A DNA stretch of 20,804 nt from Candidatus Curtissbacteria bacterium RIFCSPLOWO2_01_FULL_38_11b (lineage in GTDB: Bacteria > Patescibacteriota > Microgenomatia > Curtissbacterales > GWA2-41-24). The first letter of the stretch is position 1. Each line of letters opens with the position of its first letter. The position numbers and the translations under genes are program-made. The stretch covers positions 1 through 20,804 of the forward strand of contig MFBO01000035.1 in NCBI GenBank assembly GCA_001774995.1, written 5' to 3'. Positions 6,802-14,636 of the stretch are shown one piece after another. A model generated the notes under the pieces. It was given only the letters and a program-made list of their open reading frames with translations, did not search any database and was not told where the DNA came from.

Positions 6802-8406
6802 TTACAACAAACTTCTGCCGGTCATTTGGGAAGGTTTGGGGATTTGAAGGCTAGCTAAGATTGTTGGAGCAATATCAGCAAGTAAACCTTGAGGTAGTTG
6901 AACGTTGATTCCTCTAAGCTCGTTAAATATTAAAAGTGCAGGGACAGGACTTAAGTTGTGTTGAGTGTCAACTTCGCCTGTACGAAGATTAATAAGTTCC
7001 TCAGCATTGCCGTGATCGGAAGTAATAATTAGGGCTCCACCGATTGAAAGTACTGCTTTGGAAATAATTCCCAGTTGATAATCAATGGTCTGAACAGCTT
7101 TTGTAGTTGCTTGGATGTTACCACTATGACCAACCATATCGGCATTGGCGTAATTTAAAACAATGAAATTGTATCTTTTGGCATCTAACTTTTGCAGAAG
7201 CTTAGAGGTAACTTCGCTAGCGGACATTTCGGGTTTTTTGTCATAAGCACCAACCTTTGGAGAATTGATTAAAATTCTATCCTCACCGTTAAAAGGTTTT
7301 TCAATACCCCCATTGAAAAAATAAGTAACGTGTGCGTATTTTTCGGTTTCGGCAATGTGCAATTGCTTTAAGTTTCTTTCCGAAAAAATTCGGGCGATAG
7401 GCATCGTAACCTCTTCCGGGTTAAAGGCAACATTTGTAACTGGTAGGTTTATTTCGTAACGAGTTAGAGATACAAAGAATAAATTTTCAATTTTTTTTCT
7501 TCTTTCAAAAATTTTGACTTTTTCTCCCGAATGAGTCTTCTGATTATTTAAATCCTTATCATTTAGAACAAAAGCTTTGGTTAGCTGCCTTGCTCTATCT
7601 GGTCTGTAGTTAAAAAAAATCACAGCATCGTTATCTGTTATCTGTCCAATTGGTACATTAGACTGGTCAACAATTACACATGGTTCTATAAATTCATCGG
7701 TGATATTTTGAGAATAAGAAGAGTCAAGAACAGAAACAGCATCTTTTGACTTTTTTTCGCTTTTTCCAATTAGTGCCAAATAAGCTTTACCGGTTCGATC
7801 CCATCTATTATCTCTATCCATCGCGTAGTACCTGCCAGAAATTGAAGCAATTTGCGCAAGACTTGAACCTTCTATTCTCTCTTTTAATTGGGCAATATAG
7901 CTTTTTCCGGATGTTGGCGGGCTATCTCGCCCATCTGTAAAAAGGTGCAGTTTTATTCTAAATGACGGAATGTTATTTTTTTTGAGAAGTTGTAAAAGAG
8001 CAAATAGATGATCAACATCGCTATGAACCATTCCAAGTCCAACCAGGCCCATCAAGTGTATGTTAGAGTTATTGGCAACAACGTGTTTTATCGCACCGTC
8101 GAACGCTTCATTTTCAAAAAAAGAACCGTCTGCTATGGCATTGTTAACCCTCAGAAGATCCTGAAATACAACTCTGCCCGCACCCAAATTAATATGACCC
8201 ACTTCACTGTTTCCGACTTGACCTTCAGGCAGACCTACCGCCTGTCCGGAGGCGACAAGCAGAGCGTGTGGGTAAGAAAACCAGAGGTTGTTAAAATTTA
8301 CCGGATTAGCACGAGTAATGGCATTACCAGGATTGTCTTGGGCTATCCCCCAGCCATCAAGAATGCAAAGCACTACAGGGTCAGGTTTTTGAGTAATACG
8401 CAGCAT
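6802..8406 (-). CDS. gpmI: 2,3-bisphosphoglycerate-independent phosphoglycerate mutase
   Basis: Interconverts 3- and 2-phosphoglycerate through a phosphoserine intermediate on a two-metal site. The metal-binding DGWG opens the protein (residues 17-20). The phosphorylated serine is Ser67 in GNSEVGH. Further family blocks are HLFTDGRDSPP, GRYYAMDRDNRWDR, NYRPDRARQ, YANADMVGHSGN and TSDHGNAEE, in the expected order. The 534-aa length is in the usual range. Its ATG directly follows the eno stop codon (TAA-ATG), so translation is probably coupled; it is the third gene of the ppsA-eno-gpmI operon. The metal preference (usually Mn2+) cannot be told from sequence. Confidence 0.97.
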   Translation of the reverse strand: MLRITQKPDPVVLCILDGWGIAQDNPGNAITRANPVNFNNLWFSYPHALLVASGQAVGLPEGQVGNSEVGHINLGAGRVVFQDLLRVNNAIADGSFFENEAFDGAIKHVVANNSNIHLMGLVGLGMVHSDVDHLFALLQLLKKNNIPSFRIKLHLFTDGRDSPPTSGKSYIAQLKERIEGSSLAQIASISGRYYAMDRDNRWDRTGKAYLALIGKSEKKSKDAVSVLDSSYSQNITDEFIEPCVIVDQSNVPIGQITDNDAVIFFNYRPDRARQLTKAFVLNDKDLNNQKTHSGEKVKIFERRKKIENLFFVSLTRYEINLPVTNVAFNPEEVTMPIARIFSERNLKQLHIAETEKYAHVTYFFNGGIEKPFNGEDRILINSPKVGAYDKKPEMSASEVTSKLLQKLDAKRYNFIVLNYANADMVGHSGNIQATTKAVQTIDYQLGIISKAVLSIGGALIITSDHGNAEELINLRTGEVDTQHNLSPVPALLIFNELRGINVQLPQGLLADIAPTILASLQIPKPSQMTGRSLL

Positions 8407-9663
8407 TTAGCTAATTTCATGCTCAATTTCTAAAAGTCTATTATATTTGGCAACTCTTTCACCTCTTGCCGGTGCCCCAAACTTCATATAATCAGATCCG
8501 ACCCCTACAGCAAAATCCGCAATGAAATCATCGTTGGTCTCCCCAGACCTGTGTGAAACTATAATCTTCAGATTTTGCTTTTGAGCTTCTTTTATTACAT
8601 TGATTGTTTCTGTAATTGTCCCAACCTGGTTGGGTTTGACGATAACAGCGTTGCAGGCTTTTTTGCTGATTGCCTTTTTCAATCTTTCCAAATTAGTCGT
8701 GATTAAGTCGTCCCCGATAATCAAAACATTTTCGCCAAGTCTTTTGGTAATCTGTTGCCACGATTCCCAATCGTCTTCAGAAAGTGGATCTTCTATTGAA
8801 AGTAGATGATACTGTTCATTTAAACTGACAAAATAATCGATAAAGTCAGAAGCGCTCATAGCAATCGGTTTGTCTTTTATTTTGTACGCACCGTCTATAA
8901 AGAAATTAGAAGCAGCAACATCTATGCTAAAAAATAAATCGACGCCAAGATTGAATGCACTTTTGGTAACAGCCTCCTCTAAAATTTTAAATGCATCAGC
9001 ATTAGAGTACAGCGTCGGTGCGTAACCACCTTCCTCTCCTAATAAGGGTAAACCACTGTGGGCAACTATTGTGTCTTTCAGGGCATAATATATTTGTGTG
9101 CATGTTTGAAGATTTTTAGAATAGGCGGTCGATTTAGGTGGCACAATTAAATATTCCTGAAAGTCAACATTACCACCGCCATGTTTTCCTCCGTTTAAGA
9201 TATTAAACATTGGCGTAGGAATAGAATTTACTTGATTTTCGTCTTTACCCAATATTCTGGCAATATATTTGTAAAGAGGAATTTTTAATGAAATTGCTTG
9301 TGCTTTGGTAACTGCTGCAGATAGCGCTAGTATACTATTTGCTCCTAAATTTGATTTATTGGAAGAAGAATCAGCTTCTATCATAACTTTGTCTATCTGC
9401 TCTTGGTTATTTGCATCTTTACCTATTAGTATGGGTGAAAGTTTTGTTTGAATATTGGTAAGTGCTTTTAAAACACCTTTGCCAGAAAATCTGCTGTTGT
9501 CACCATCTCGAAGCTCAAGGGCTTCATGTTTGCCAACTGAAATTCCAGATGGCACTGCAAAGGCACCAACAGCACCATCTTCAAGCTGAACAATACCTTC
9601 AACTGTTGGCGTTGCTCTGCTATCTAAAATTTCCCTAGCAACAATTCTACTTATTTTAGCCAT
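8407..9663 (-). CDS. eno: Enolase
   Basis: Cytosolic Mg2+-dependent enzyme interconverting 2-phosphoglycerate and phosphoenolpyruvate. Family blocks seen are EILDSRATPTVE near the N-terminus, LLGEEGGYAP (catalytic Glu loop), FSIDVAAS and SIEDPLSEDDWESW (metal ligands), GDDL, the catalytic lysine in VIVKPNQVGT, and VSHRSGETNDDFIADFAVG. The active-site lid loop reads PSGISVGKHEA where most enolases have PSGASTG; the metal-associated serine is kept but Ala and Thr become Ile and Val. At 418 aa it is close to normal length. It starts 15 bases after the ppsA stop and its stop abuts the gpmI start, so it is the middle gene of a three-gene operon. Confidence 0.98.
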   Translation of the reverse strand: MAKISRIVAREILDSRATPTVEGIVQLEDGAVGAFAVPSGISVGKHEALELRDGDNSRFSGKGVLKALTNIQTKLSPILIGKDANNQEQIDKVMIEADSSSNKSNLGANSILALSAAVTKAQAISLKIPLYKYIARILGKDENQVNSIPTPMFNILNGGKHGGGNVDFQEYLIVPPKSTAYSKNLQTCTQIYYALKDTIVAHSGLPLLGEEGGYAPTLYSNADAFKILEEAVTKSAFNLGVDLFFSIDVAASNFFIDGAYKIKDKPIAMSASDFIDYFVSLNEQYHLLSIEDPLSEDDWESWQQITKRLGENVLIIGDDLITTNLERLKKAISKKACNAVIVKPNQVGTITETINVIKEAQKQNLKIIVSHRSGETNDDFIADFAVGVGSDYMKFGAPARGERVAKYNRLLEIEHEIS

Positions 9664-9678
9664 TGATTGTTTTTAAAG

Positions 9679-11952
9679 TTATTCACGCAAGCGTGAATGT
9701 TCTGCTTCATAAATATACTTACGTGTGATATCTATTGCGTCAGGATTAACAGAAATTGAGGAGATACCCCATTTAACCAAAAGTTTAGTGAGCTCAGGAT
9801 AAACAGACGGGGCCTGACCACAGATCGAGCTATAAATTCCATGTTTTGATGCAGTTTCAACAGTTTTTTTAAATGCCCAAAGAACTGCTTTGTCAAGTTC
9901 ATAGAATTCTGCTGAGACTTCTTCATTGTCTCTATCTGTTCCAAGAATTAACATAGTTAAATCATTTGAACCAATAGAAACCCCGTCAATGCCGACTTTT
10001 ATATATTCTTCAAGAAGAATAACGTTTGCAGGTATTTCTACCATCATGTAAAGTTTAAATTGGCTATCTTTAAACAATCCAAACTCATCTATAATTTTTT
10101 TAACGGTTTTAAGCTCGTTAACTGTTCTTACAAATGGAATCATTAAATGCAAATTTTTATGTAGTCCTCTTACTTTTTTAATTGCTTCAAGCTCCAACTT
10201 AAAAACATCGGGGTCTTTTATGTAACGAAACGCGCCTCTGTAGCCTAGCATTGGATTCGATTCTTTTGGTTCATATTTATCTCCGCCTTGTAAATTACTA
10301 TACTCATTGGATTTAAGATCAGTTGCTCTATATATTACGGGTCTTGTGCCAAAAGCTTTACCAAAAATTGCAAGCTCGCCTGCTAATTTGTCAACAAATG
10401 TATTACTTTTACCTTGCTCTATAAATTTTTTAGGGTGAACTCCTATTTGAGCAAGAATAAATTCTGCTCGTAACAAACCAATTCCGTCAACGTTTTTGGC
10501 AGCAATTTGAGAAGCTAAATCCGGTTCGGCTAAATTAACATAAAGATGTGTTGCAGTTTTGTAAATTTTTTCAACTTCTCTCTTTTTTTGCACATTTAGA
10601 TTTTTTTTGGATGTAATCGCCTGGCCCAAATATACGATGCCACTAGCGCCATCTACTGTTACGACCATACCGTCTTTTAAGGTAGTTGTTGCCTTTTCTG
10701 TACCAACAACGCAGGCAATTCCGAGTTCCCTAGAAACTATCGCAGCGTGAGAGGTTCTTCCGCCGCGGTCTGTAACTATAGCTACTGCTTTTTTCATAGC
10801 TGGTACAAAGTCGGGGGTGGTCATTTCTGTTACAAGGACATCACCTTTTTGTATTTTTGATATCTCTTTGGCATTTTTTATAATGACAACTTTACCGGTG
10901 CCAATAATTGGTGAAGCAGGCGCTCCTTGTAAAATAATATTTTCTTTTTTAAGAATTTGACTCTTTTTTGTTAACTTATCATTTACCTCTTTTTCTTTAA
11001 TTGTTGTAACAGGTCTTGTTTGAACAATATAGAGTTGCTTATTTTCAAATGCCCATTCAATATCTTGTGGGAAAAAATAATGTTTTTCGATTAGTGCACC
11101 GATTTTAGCTAGTTCAACTATATATTTATCATCGAGTTTCTGGTCTTTTTTATGAGCCTTGGCAACTTCAAGCAACTTATTGCCTTTTGAACCTCTTACT
11201 AGTTGTTTACCTTGGCTGACAATTGTTTTGTTTATAATTTCAAAATTCTTTTTGGCAACCTCGTAGTGGTCTGGCGTTTCACGACCGCCAACAATTAGTT
11301 CTCCTAGTCCAAATATTGATTCAATAACAATTTTATCCTTGTTGTTTGTAACAGGATCAATCGTAAACATAACACCAGAGGTTTCAGACTGGATCATTTT
11401 TTGAACAGGAATAGCAATTCCTACTTTGAAATGGTCATAATTCTGATTGATCCTATAAAAAATAGCTCGAGCTTCAAATAGTGAGGCCCAGGCATTCAAA
11501 AGAGCCTTTTTTAGTTCTTGATTACCCCTAATATTTAAAAATGTTGACTGCTGGCCAGCGAAAGAAGCTTGAGGTAAATCTTCAGCTGTTGCCGATGAAC
11601 GAACGGCAACTAGAGCATCATATGATCCGGAGAGCGTTCTATAATAATCGAAAAGTTTTCTTTCTAAATTTTTATCAAGATCGATTTTTTTTATCTCAAG
11701 TTGACAAGCTTGAGCTTTAGTTTCAAGTTGAGCGGAGTTGTTAGAATCTAGGTCATAAAGAATTCCTCTGATACGATCATAGGCTCCGGATTTTTTTAGG
11801 TTATCAAAGTAAGCACTAGCGGTAACAATGAATCCATTGGGAAGTGGTATACCAATTTTAGCAAGCTCCCCTAAGTTTGCACCCTTCCCACCGACTAAGT
11901 TGACATCATCTTTATCTACCTGTGAAAACCATACAATATCTTGGTGTTGCAT
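9679..11952 (-). CDS. ppsA: Phosphoenolpyruvate synthase (pyruvate, water dikinase)
   Basis: Makes phosphoenolpyruvate from pyruvate and ATP through a phosphohistidine intermediate; in organisms without pyruvate kinase it may run toward ATP. The N-terminal ATP-grasp domain shows VGGKGANLGEL and AVRSSATAEDLPQASFAGQQ. The swivelling domain carries the phosphohistidine in GGRTSHAAIVSRELG (about residue 405). The C-terminal TIM barrel holds GIGLLRAEF, SNPMLGYRGAFRY, the SIGSNDLT block and the catalytic Cys region SICGQAPS. ATG 11952 gives 757 aa, normal for the family; the frame extends five codons further to a TTG that seems unnecessary. It is first in the ppsA-eno-gpmI operon and ends in an 18-bp palindrome. 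Confidence 0.96.
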   Translation of the reverse strand: MQHQDIVWFSQVDKDDVNLVGGKGANLGELAKIGIPLPNGFIVTASAYFDNLKKSGAYDRIRGILYDLDSNNSAQLETKAQACQLEIKKIDLDKNLERKLFDYYRTLSGSYDALVAVRSSATAEDLPQASFAGQQSTFLNIRGNQELKKALLNAWASLFEARAIFYRINQNYDHFKVGIAIPVQKMIQSETSGVMFTIDPVTNNKDKIVIESIFGLGELIVGGRETPDHYEVAKKNFEIINKTIVSQGKQLVRGSKGNKLLEVAKAHKKDQKLDDKYIVELAKIGALIEKHYFFPQDIEWAFENKQLYIVQTRPVTTIKEKEVNDKLTKKSQILKKENIILQGAPASPIIGTGKVVIIKNAKEISKIQKGDVLVTEMTTPDFVPAMKKAVAIVTDRGGRTSHAAIVSRELGIACVVGTEKATTTLKDGMVVTVDGASGIVYLGQAITSKKNLNVQKKREVEKIYKTATHLYVNLAEPDLASQIAAKNVDGIGLLRAEFILAQIGVHPKKFIEQGKSNTFVDKLAGELAIFGKAFGTRPVIYRATDLKSNEYSNLQGGDKYEPKESNPMLGYRGAFRYIKDPDVFKLELEAIKKVRGLHKNLHLMIPFVRTVNELKTVKKIIDEFGLFKDSQFKLYMMVEIPANVILLEEYIKVGIDGVSIGSNDLTMLILGTDRDNEEVSAEFYELDKAVLWAFKKTVETASKHGIYSSICGQAPSVYPELTKLLVKWGISSISVNPDAIDITRKYIYEAEHSRLRE
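9681..9698. repeat. Palindrome at the ppsA stop codon
   Basis: ATTCACGC-AA-GCGTGAAT is a perfect 8-bp inverted repeat spanning the last ppsA codons, between ppsA and eno. It could act as an mRNA processing or attenuation signal within the operon; no T-run follows it, so it is not a classic terminator. Confidence 0.5.
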
Positions 11953-11973
11953 AGTAAATATTTGCAAACTTAG

Positions 11974-12058
11974 TGCCCAAGTATTTGTAAAAACTGGGCA
12001 GATTTAATTTTTTAAATCTTTCGATTCAAACGATAAACATCATGGACTTTGGTCCATG
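11974..12058. repeat. Three successive hairpins between holA and ppsA
   Basis: TGCCCA/TGGGCA (11974-11979, 11995-12000), AGATTTAA/TTAAATCT (12000-12007, 12012-12019, TTTT loop) and CATGGAC/GTCCATG (12041-12047, 12052-12058). They sit downstream of holA and upstream of ppsA, both on the minus strand. The last is the likeliest terminator of the xse-holA operon, although its clear T-rich tail lies on the plus strand. Confidence 0.5.
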
Positions 12059-12080
12059 TTTGTTTTATTGTAACAAAATT

Positions 12081-12773
12081 TTAGCCTCTTAGGTATTTAA
12101 CAAGAAGAGTGGATATTAAATATGTTTCGTCGATATTTGTTTTTCCGCTTTTTACAAAAAAGTCAATTTTAATTATTCCTGTGAATAACTTAATAAGAGT
12201 TGATAAATTAATTGAATTTGCCTGTAAAAGTAATTTTTGCCACTGCCAGTGTTGGATTGGCTTGCCGGCTATTTTTTCTGATCCTTCACGACTTATACCT
12301 AATTTAGCTAAAATTAATAACTGTAGTCTAGCTGACAAGTGCCAGTTTAGGTTAATTTGTTTATAAGTTCTTAAAACACTTAACTCTCTAAGGGAATTAA
12401 AATAATTTGGGGAAAGAGAATTTAGAAAAGTAAAAAGTTGAGGTTTTAGCTTGAACTGTTCAATTTTAAAGTTTTGATCAAATTTTGAAAGCAAAGAGGA
12501 TGATATTTGAGACTTTTCCCAAAAGATTAGATCATGATCGTCAGGTATGGATTTTAGATCGGTTACTTTTATTTTTTTTGCTTGGATGAAATTTTCACAA
12601 ATTATGATTTTTTTTGTACCCAGAAGATCTTGCGTTAAGATTGAGTCCAAAAACTCGTCAACCGGGCTTTTTTCATCAATTTTTACCTTTGTGTAGTTTT
12701 GATAATTTTTTAAAATCTGCTGTAGGCGATTGTAAGAAGAATAGTTGTCTTCTCCATGTAGCACATAAATCAT
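12081..12773 (-). CDS. holA: DNA polymerase III delta subunit-like protein, reduced
   Basis: Probably the clamp-loader delta subunit that opens the sliding clamp. The start MIYVLHGEDNYSSYNRLQQI matches the family's first strand and helix (a FxGxD/E-type opening). The ending KIDFFVKSGKTNIDETYLISTLLVKYL matches the typical delta C-terminus, a D..xKxG motif followed by a helix. The middle is weakly conserved and very lysine-, leucine- and asparagine-rich. At 230 aa it is well short of E. coli HolA (about 340 aa), as expected in a reduced genome. ATG 12773 shares one base with the preceding stop (TGATG), so translation is coupled. It is last in the xseA-xseB-EF-Tu-like-holA operon. The assignment rests on the two ends and is good but not certain. 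Confidence 0.7.
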   Translation of the reverse strand: MIYVLHGEDNYSSYNRLQQILKNYQNYTKVKIDEKSPVDEFLDSILTQDLLGTKKIIICENFIQAKKIKVTDLKSIPDDHDLIFWEKSQISSSLLSKFDQNFKIEQFKLKPQLFTFLNSLSPNYFNSLRELSVLRTYKQINLNWHLSARLQLLILAKLGISREGSEKIAGKPIQHWQWQKLLLQANSINLSTLIKLFTGIIKIDFFVKSGKTNIDETYLISTLLVKYLRG

Positions 12774-13027
12774 CAAATTTTTACTATATTAGAATTTTTT
12801 TTTACTGCTTTGTCAACTTTAATACCGAATTCGTCACCAGCTTTGGCTATTTCAATATCAGCATGTTCAATCTGCATTGACTTGACTTGCTGTTTAAATT
12901 CGTTTCCGTCTTTATCCGTGATTTTTATGGTATCTCCTTTTTTGAGATCACCCTTAGTTAATTTTGCCACTGCAACAGCAATTTTGTCATAATAATGGGT
13001 AATAGTACCGACTTTTTGATTAGCTAT
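12773..13027 (-). CDS. EF-Tu domain II-like small protein, probable AUA start
   Basis: A stand-alone beta-barrel resembling domain 2 of translational GTPases. The reading VGTITHYYDKIAVAVAKL, GDLKKGDTIKI, FKQQVKSMQIEHADIEIAKAGDEFGIKVD matches small elongation-factor-like proteins that have no GTPase domain; their role is not established. The first canonical start in the frame is GTG 12970 (65 aa), but that would remove the conserved VGTITHYYDKIAVAV strand. The frame is open upstream to 13060 with no ATG, GTG or TTG. The best start is ATA at 13027-13025: it follows a perfect GGAGGT at 13042-13037 by nine bases and overlaps the xseB stop as ATAG. That gives 84 aa. The family call is good; the AUA start is an inference, with a sequencing error as the alternative. 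Confidence 0.75.
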   Translation of the reverse strand: MANQKVGTITHYYDKIAVAVAKLTKGDLKKGDTIKITDKDGNEFKQQVKSMQIEHADIEIAKAGDEFGIKVDKAVKKNSNIVKI

Positions 13028-13245
13028 TTTGAACTCACCTCCTCGATTTTTAGAATTTCGTTAATTTTTGTTTGAGTGCTTTTTAATATTTGTTCGCATT
13101 GCTTATGAAGTCTTACGCCTTCTTCTAAAAGCTTCAGCCCTTCCTCCAGATCTAGCTCGGGATTTTCTAATTTCTTTACAATTTCTTCCAGCCTTGTAAG
13201 TGCCTGAGTAAAATTAAGCGTTGATGATTTTTGAATTCTTGTCAT
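13024..13245 (-). CDS. xseB: Exodeoxyribonuclease VII small subunit
   Basis: Small helical subunit of exonuclease VII, which degrades single-stranded DNA; several copies bind each large subunit. The sequence NFTQALTRLEEIVKKLENPELDLEEGLKLLEEGVRLHKQCEQIL is the complete family signature, a two-helix hairpin with the central LDLEEGLKLLEEG turn. At 73 aa it is the normal length. Its ATG overlaps the end of xseA by four bases (ATGA type), and its TAG stop overlaps the probable ATA start of the next gene, so it sits in a chain of coupled genes. Confidence 0.95.
   Translation of the reverse strand: MTRIQKSSTLNFTQALTRLEEIVKKLENPELDLEEGLKLLEEGVRLHKQCEQILKSTQTKINEILKIEEVSSK
13037..13042 (-). promoter_or_regulatory. 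Strong ribosome binding site supporting an AUA start
   Basis: GGAGGT on the minus strand, inside the 3' end of xseB, nine bases before the ATA that overlaps the xseB stop codon. It is too far (over 60 bases) from the first GTG of that frame to serve it. Confidence 0.65.
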
Positions 13246-14498
13246 TCCTTTGCAACAACCTTTGAAATTATTTTGCCGTCGGTTAATTTTACTCCAATTG
13301 TGTCACCAGCAACAATTGCTTTAATACTTCTTACTATTTGACCATGTACGTTAGTAGTTATTGAATAGCCGCGCATGAGAGTATTTTTGGGAGAAAGTAG
13401 TGTTAAGGATTTGTTAAGTGTGTAAAGTATATTATTTTTGCCACCTATTTGGCCTATTATTTCTTTTTTTATTTGGTTCATAAGGGAAATTAACTTTAAG
13501 TCGGACTCAAATATTAATCGCTTATCATGCCTTATAATACTTTCGCGTAATTTTTCAAGCATATCTGGTAAGTATTGATATTTAATTTTGATACTCTCGA
13601 GTTGATTATGTAAATATGACAGGTTTTGAATGTTTGAATAAATTAGCTGATCAAATTTATTGTTATAGTACCTCTTATAACCTTGTAACTTTTCTATGTA
13701 TTGATAGTAGCCTTGTGTGATTAAATAGGCAGCACCAGTTGGAGTAGAGGCTCTTTTATCCGCTACCCATTCAGCTAGGGATTGATTATGCTCATGGCCA
13801 ATCGCGACAATAGTTGGTGTTTTCATTTTAAATATACATCTTGCTACTTTTTCATTATTAAAAGCAGCAAGGTCTTCTATGGATCCACCTCCTCTTGTAA
13901 TAACGATTACATCAAATCCTTTATTATCTGCATAAGGAAGTATCTTCAAAAGATTGGGGATCGATTGTTTACCTTGAACTCTTACATCTGCAGTATAAAG
14001 TTGGATTAGCGAAAATTCATCAACTGTATGACTTTTAAAATCATTCCATGCCGCAGATTTATAAGATGTAACTATACAAACCTTTATTGGATACAAAGGA
14101 ATTTGTTTTTTGTATTTTTCATCAAAAAGCCCCTGGGACATTAGTTTTTTAATCAACTCTTCAAGTTCTTTTTGAAAAATTCCTTCGCCGGATTCTTCCA
14201 GTTGATAAATTCTAAATTGGTATTGACCTCTTGGCTCCCATAGAGTTAAATTTCCGTAGACAAGTACCCTTTTTCCACGAAGCGTATCCTGTTTACCTTT
14301 GAGAATTTCACCTGATACAACAGACGGTAAAATTGTTTTTTCGTCTTTAAGAATTATTTTGTAGAAATTGTAGGAAGATATTTGTTCGCATTCGGCTATT
14401 TCACCTTCTACCCAGAATGTTAGAAGTTCTAATGTTTCTTTAGCAATTGCATTGATTTCGGTAACGGAGAAAATTTTTTTATCACCAATTTGTTTCAC
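13242..14498 (-). CDS. xseA: Exodeoxyribonuclease VII large subunit, altered active-site residue
   Basis: Catalytic subunit of exonuclease VII. It has an N-terminal OB-fold (about 1-105, FSVTEINAIAKETLE...WVEGEIAE), the nuclease domain (CIVTSYKSAAWNDF, VITRGGGSIEDLAAFN, AIGHEHNQSLAEWVADKRASTPTGAA), a long coiled-coil that binds XseB copies, and a C-terminal tail with the conserved RGYSI motif. At 418 aa it is near normal length. The family box GHETD reads GHEHN here: the His is kept, but the conserved Asp is Asn (codon AAT). Site-directed work on E. coli XseA found that Asp important. The start is GTG 14498; a TATACT box ends seven bases upstream and no good Shine-Dalgarno site is present. 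It is the first gene of the operon. Confidence 0.95.
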   Translation of the reverse strand: MKQIGDKKIFSVTEINAIAKETLELLTFWVEGEIAECEQISSYNFYKIILKDEKTILPSVVSGEILKGKQDTLRGKRVLVYGNLTLWEPRGQYQFRIYQLEESGEGIFQKELEELIKKLMSQGLFDEKYKKQIPLYPIKVCIVTSYKSAAWNDFKSHTVDEFSLIQLYTADVRVQGKQSIPNLLKILPYADNKGFDVIVITRGGGSIEDLAAFNNEKVARCIFKMKTPTIVAIGHEHNQSLAEWVADKRASTPTGAAYLITQGYYQYIEKLQGYKRYYNNKFDQLIYSNIQNLSYLHNQLESIKIKYQYLPDMLEKLRESIIRHDKRLIFESDLKLISLMNQIKKEIIGQIGGKNNILYTLNKSLTLLSPKNTLMRGYSITTNVHGQIVRSIKAIVAGDTIGVKLTDGKIISKVVAKE

Positions 14499-14505
14499 AG
14501 TCCCA

Positions 14506-14511
14506 AGTATA
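14506..14511 (-). promoter_or_regulatory. Extended -10 box of the xseA operon
   Basis: TGATATACT on the minus strand is an extended -10 (TGnTATACT) ending seven bases before the xseA GTG, predicting a leaderless transcript. There is no good -35 match, which is common for extended -10 promoters. Confidence 0.5.
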
Positions 14512-14535
14512 TCACTTGAGCTTCGAATTGGGGGC

Positions 14536-14564
14536 TTGACAGGAAAATTTTCCCGTTGTATATA
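14536..14564 (+). promoter_or_regulatory. Promoter of a candidate small RNA, with palindromic spacer
   Basis: A consensus -35 TTGACA (14536-14541), a 17-bp spacer and TATATA (14559-14564); TATATT at 14561 is an alternative -10. The spacer contains the perfect 12-bp palindrome GGAAAATTTTCC (14542-14553), suitable as an operator. No plus-strand protein gene follows for 3 kb. Confidence 0.6.
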
Positions 14565-14570
14565 TTATTT

Positions 14571-14625
14571 GCTTATCGCAAGATAGGTAACTTGAAAGGG
14601 CTTCTCGCAAGAGAGGCCTTTTCTT
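14571..14625 (+). ncRNA. Candidate small RNA with two GCAA-tetraloop hairpins
   Basis: Downstream of the promoter, two hairpins follow in tandem. The first pairs CTTATC (14572-14577) with GATAGG (14582-14587). The second pairs AAAGGGCTTCTC (14595-14606) with GAGAGGCCTTTT (14611-14622), 12 bp including two G-U pairs. Both have GCAA (GNRA) loops, and the second ends in a TTTTCTT tract like a terminator. No ORF of useful size is present. I do not recognise an RNA family. The second hairpin could instead, or also, terminate the minus-strand gene ending at 14637. Confidence 0.5.
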
Positions 14626-14636
14626 AAGAATATTCT

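Noticed and set aside
7340-7360. TTCGG repeated twice inside gpmI (TTCGGTTTCGG)
   Set aside because: The period is 6 rather than 11, it lies within a coding region and has no promoter boxes around it, so it is not a further SOS operator.
8230-8262. GC-rich inverted repeat in gpmI, suspected coding palindrome like that in uvrB
   Set aside because: The encoded residues (VASGQAVGLPEGQVGNSEVGH) align without insertion to the normal family sequence.
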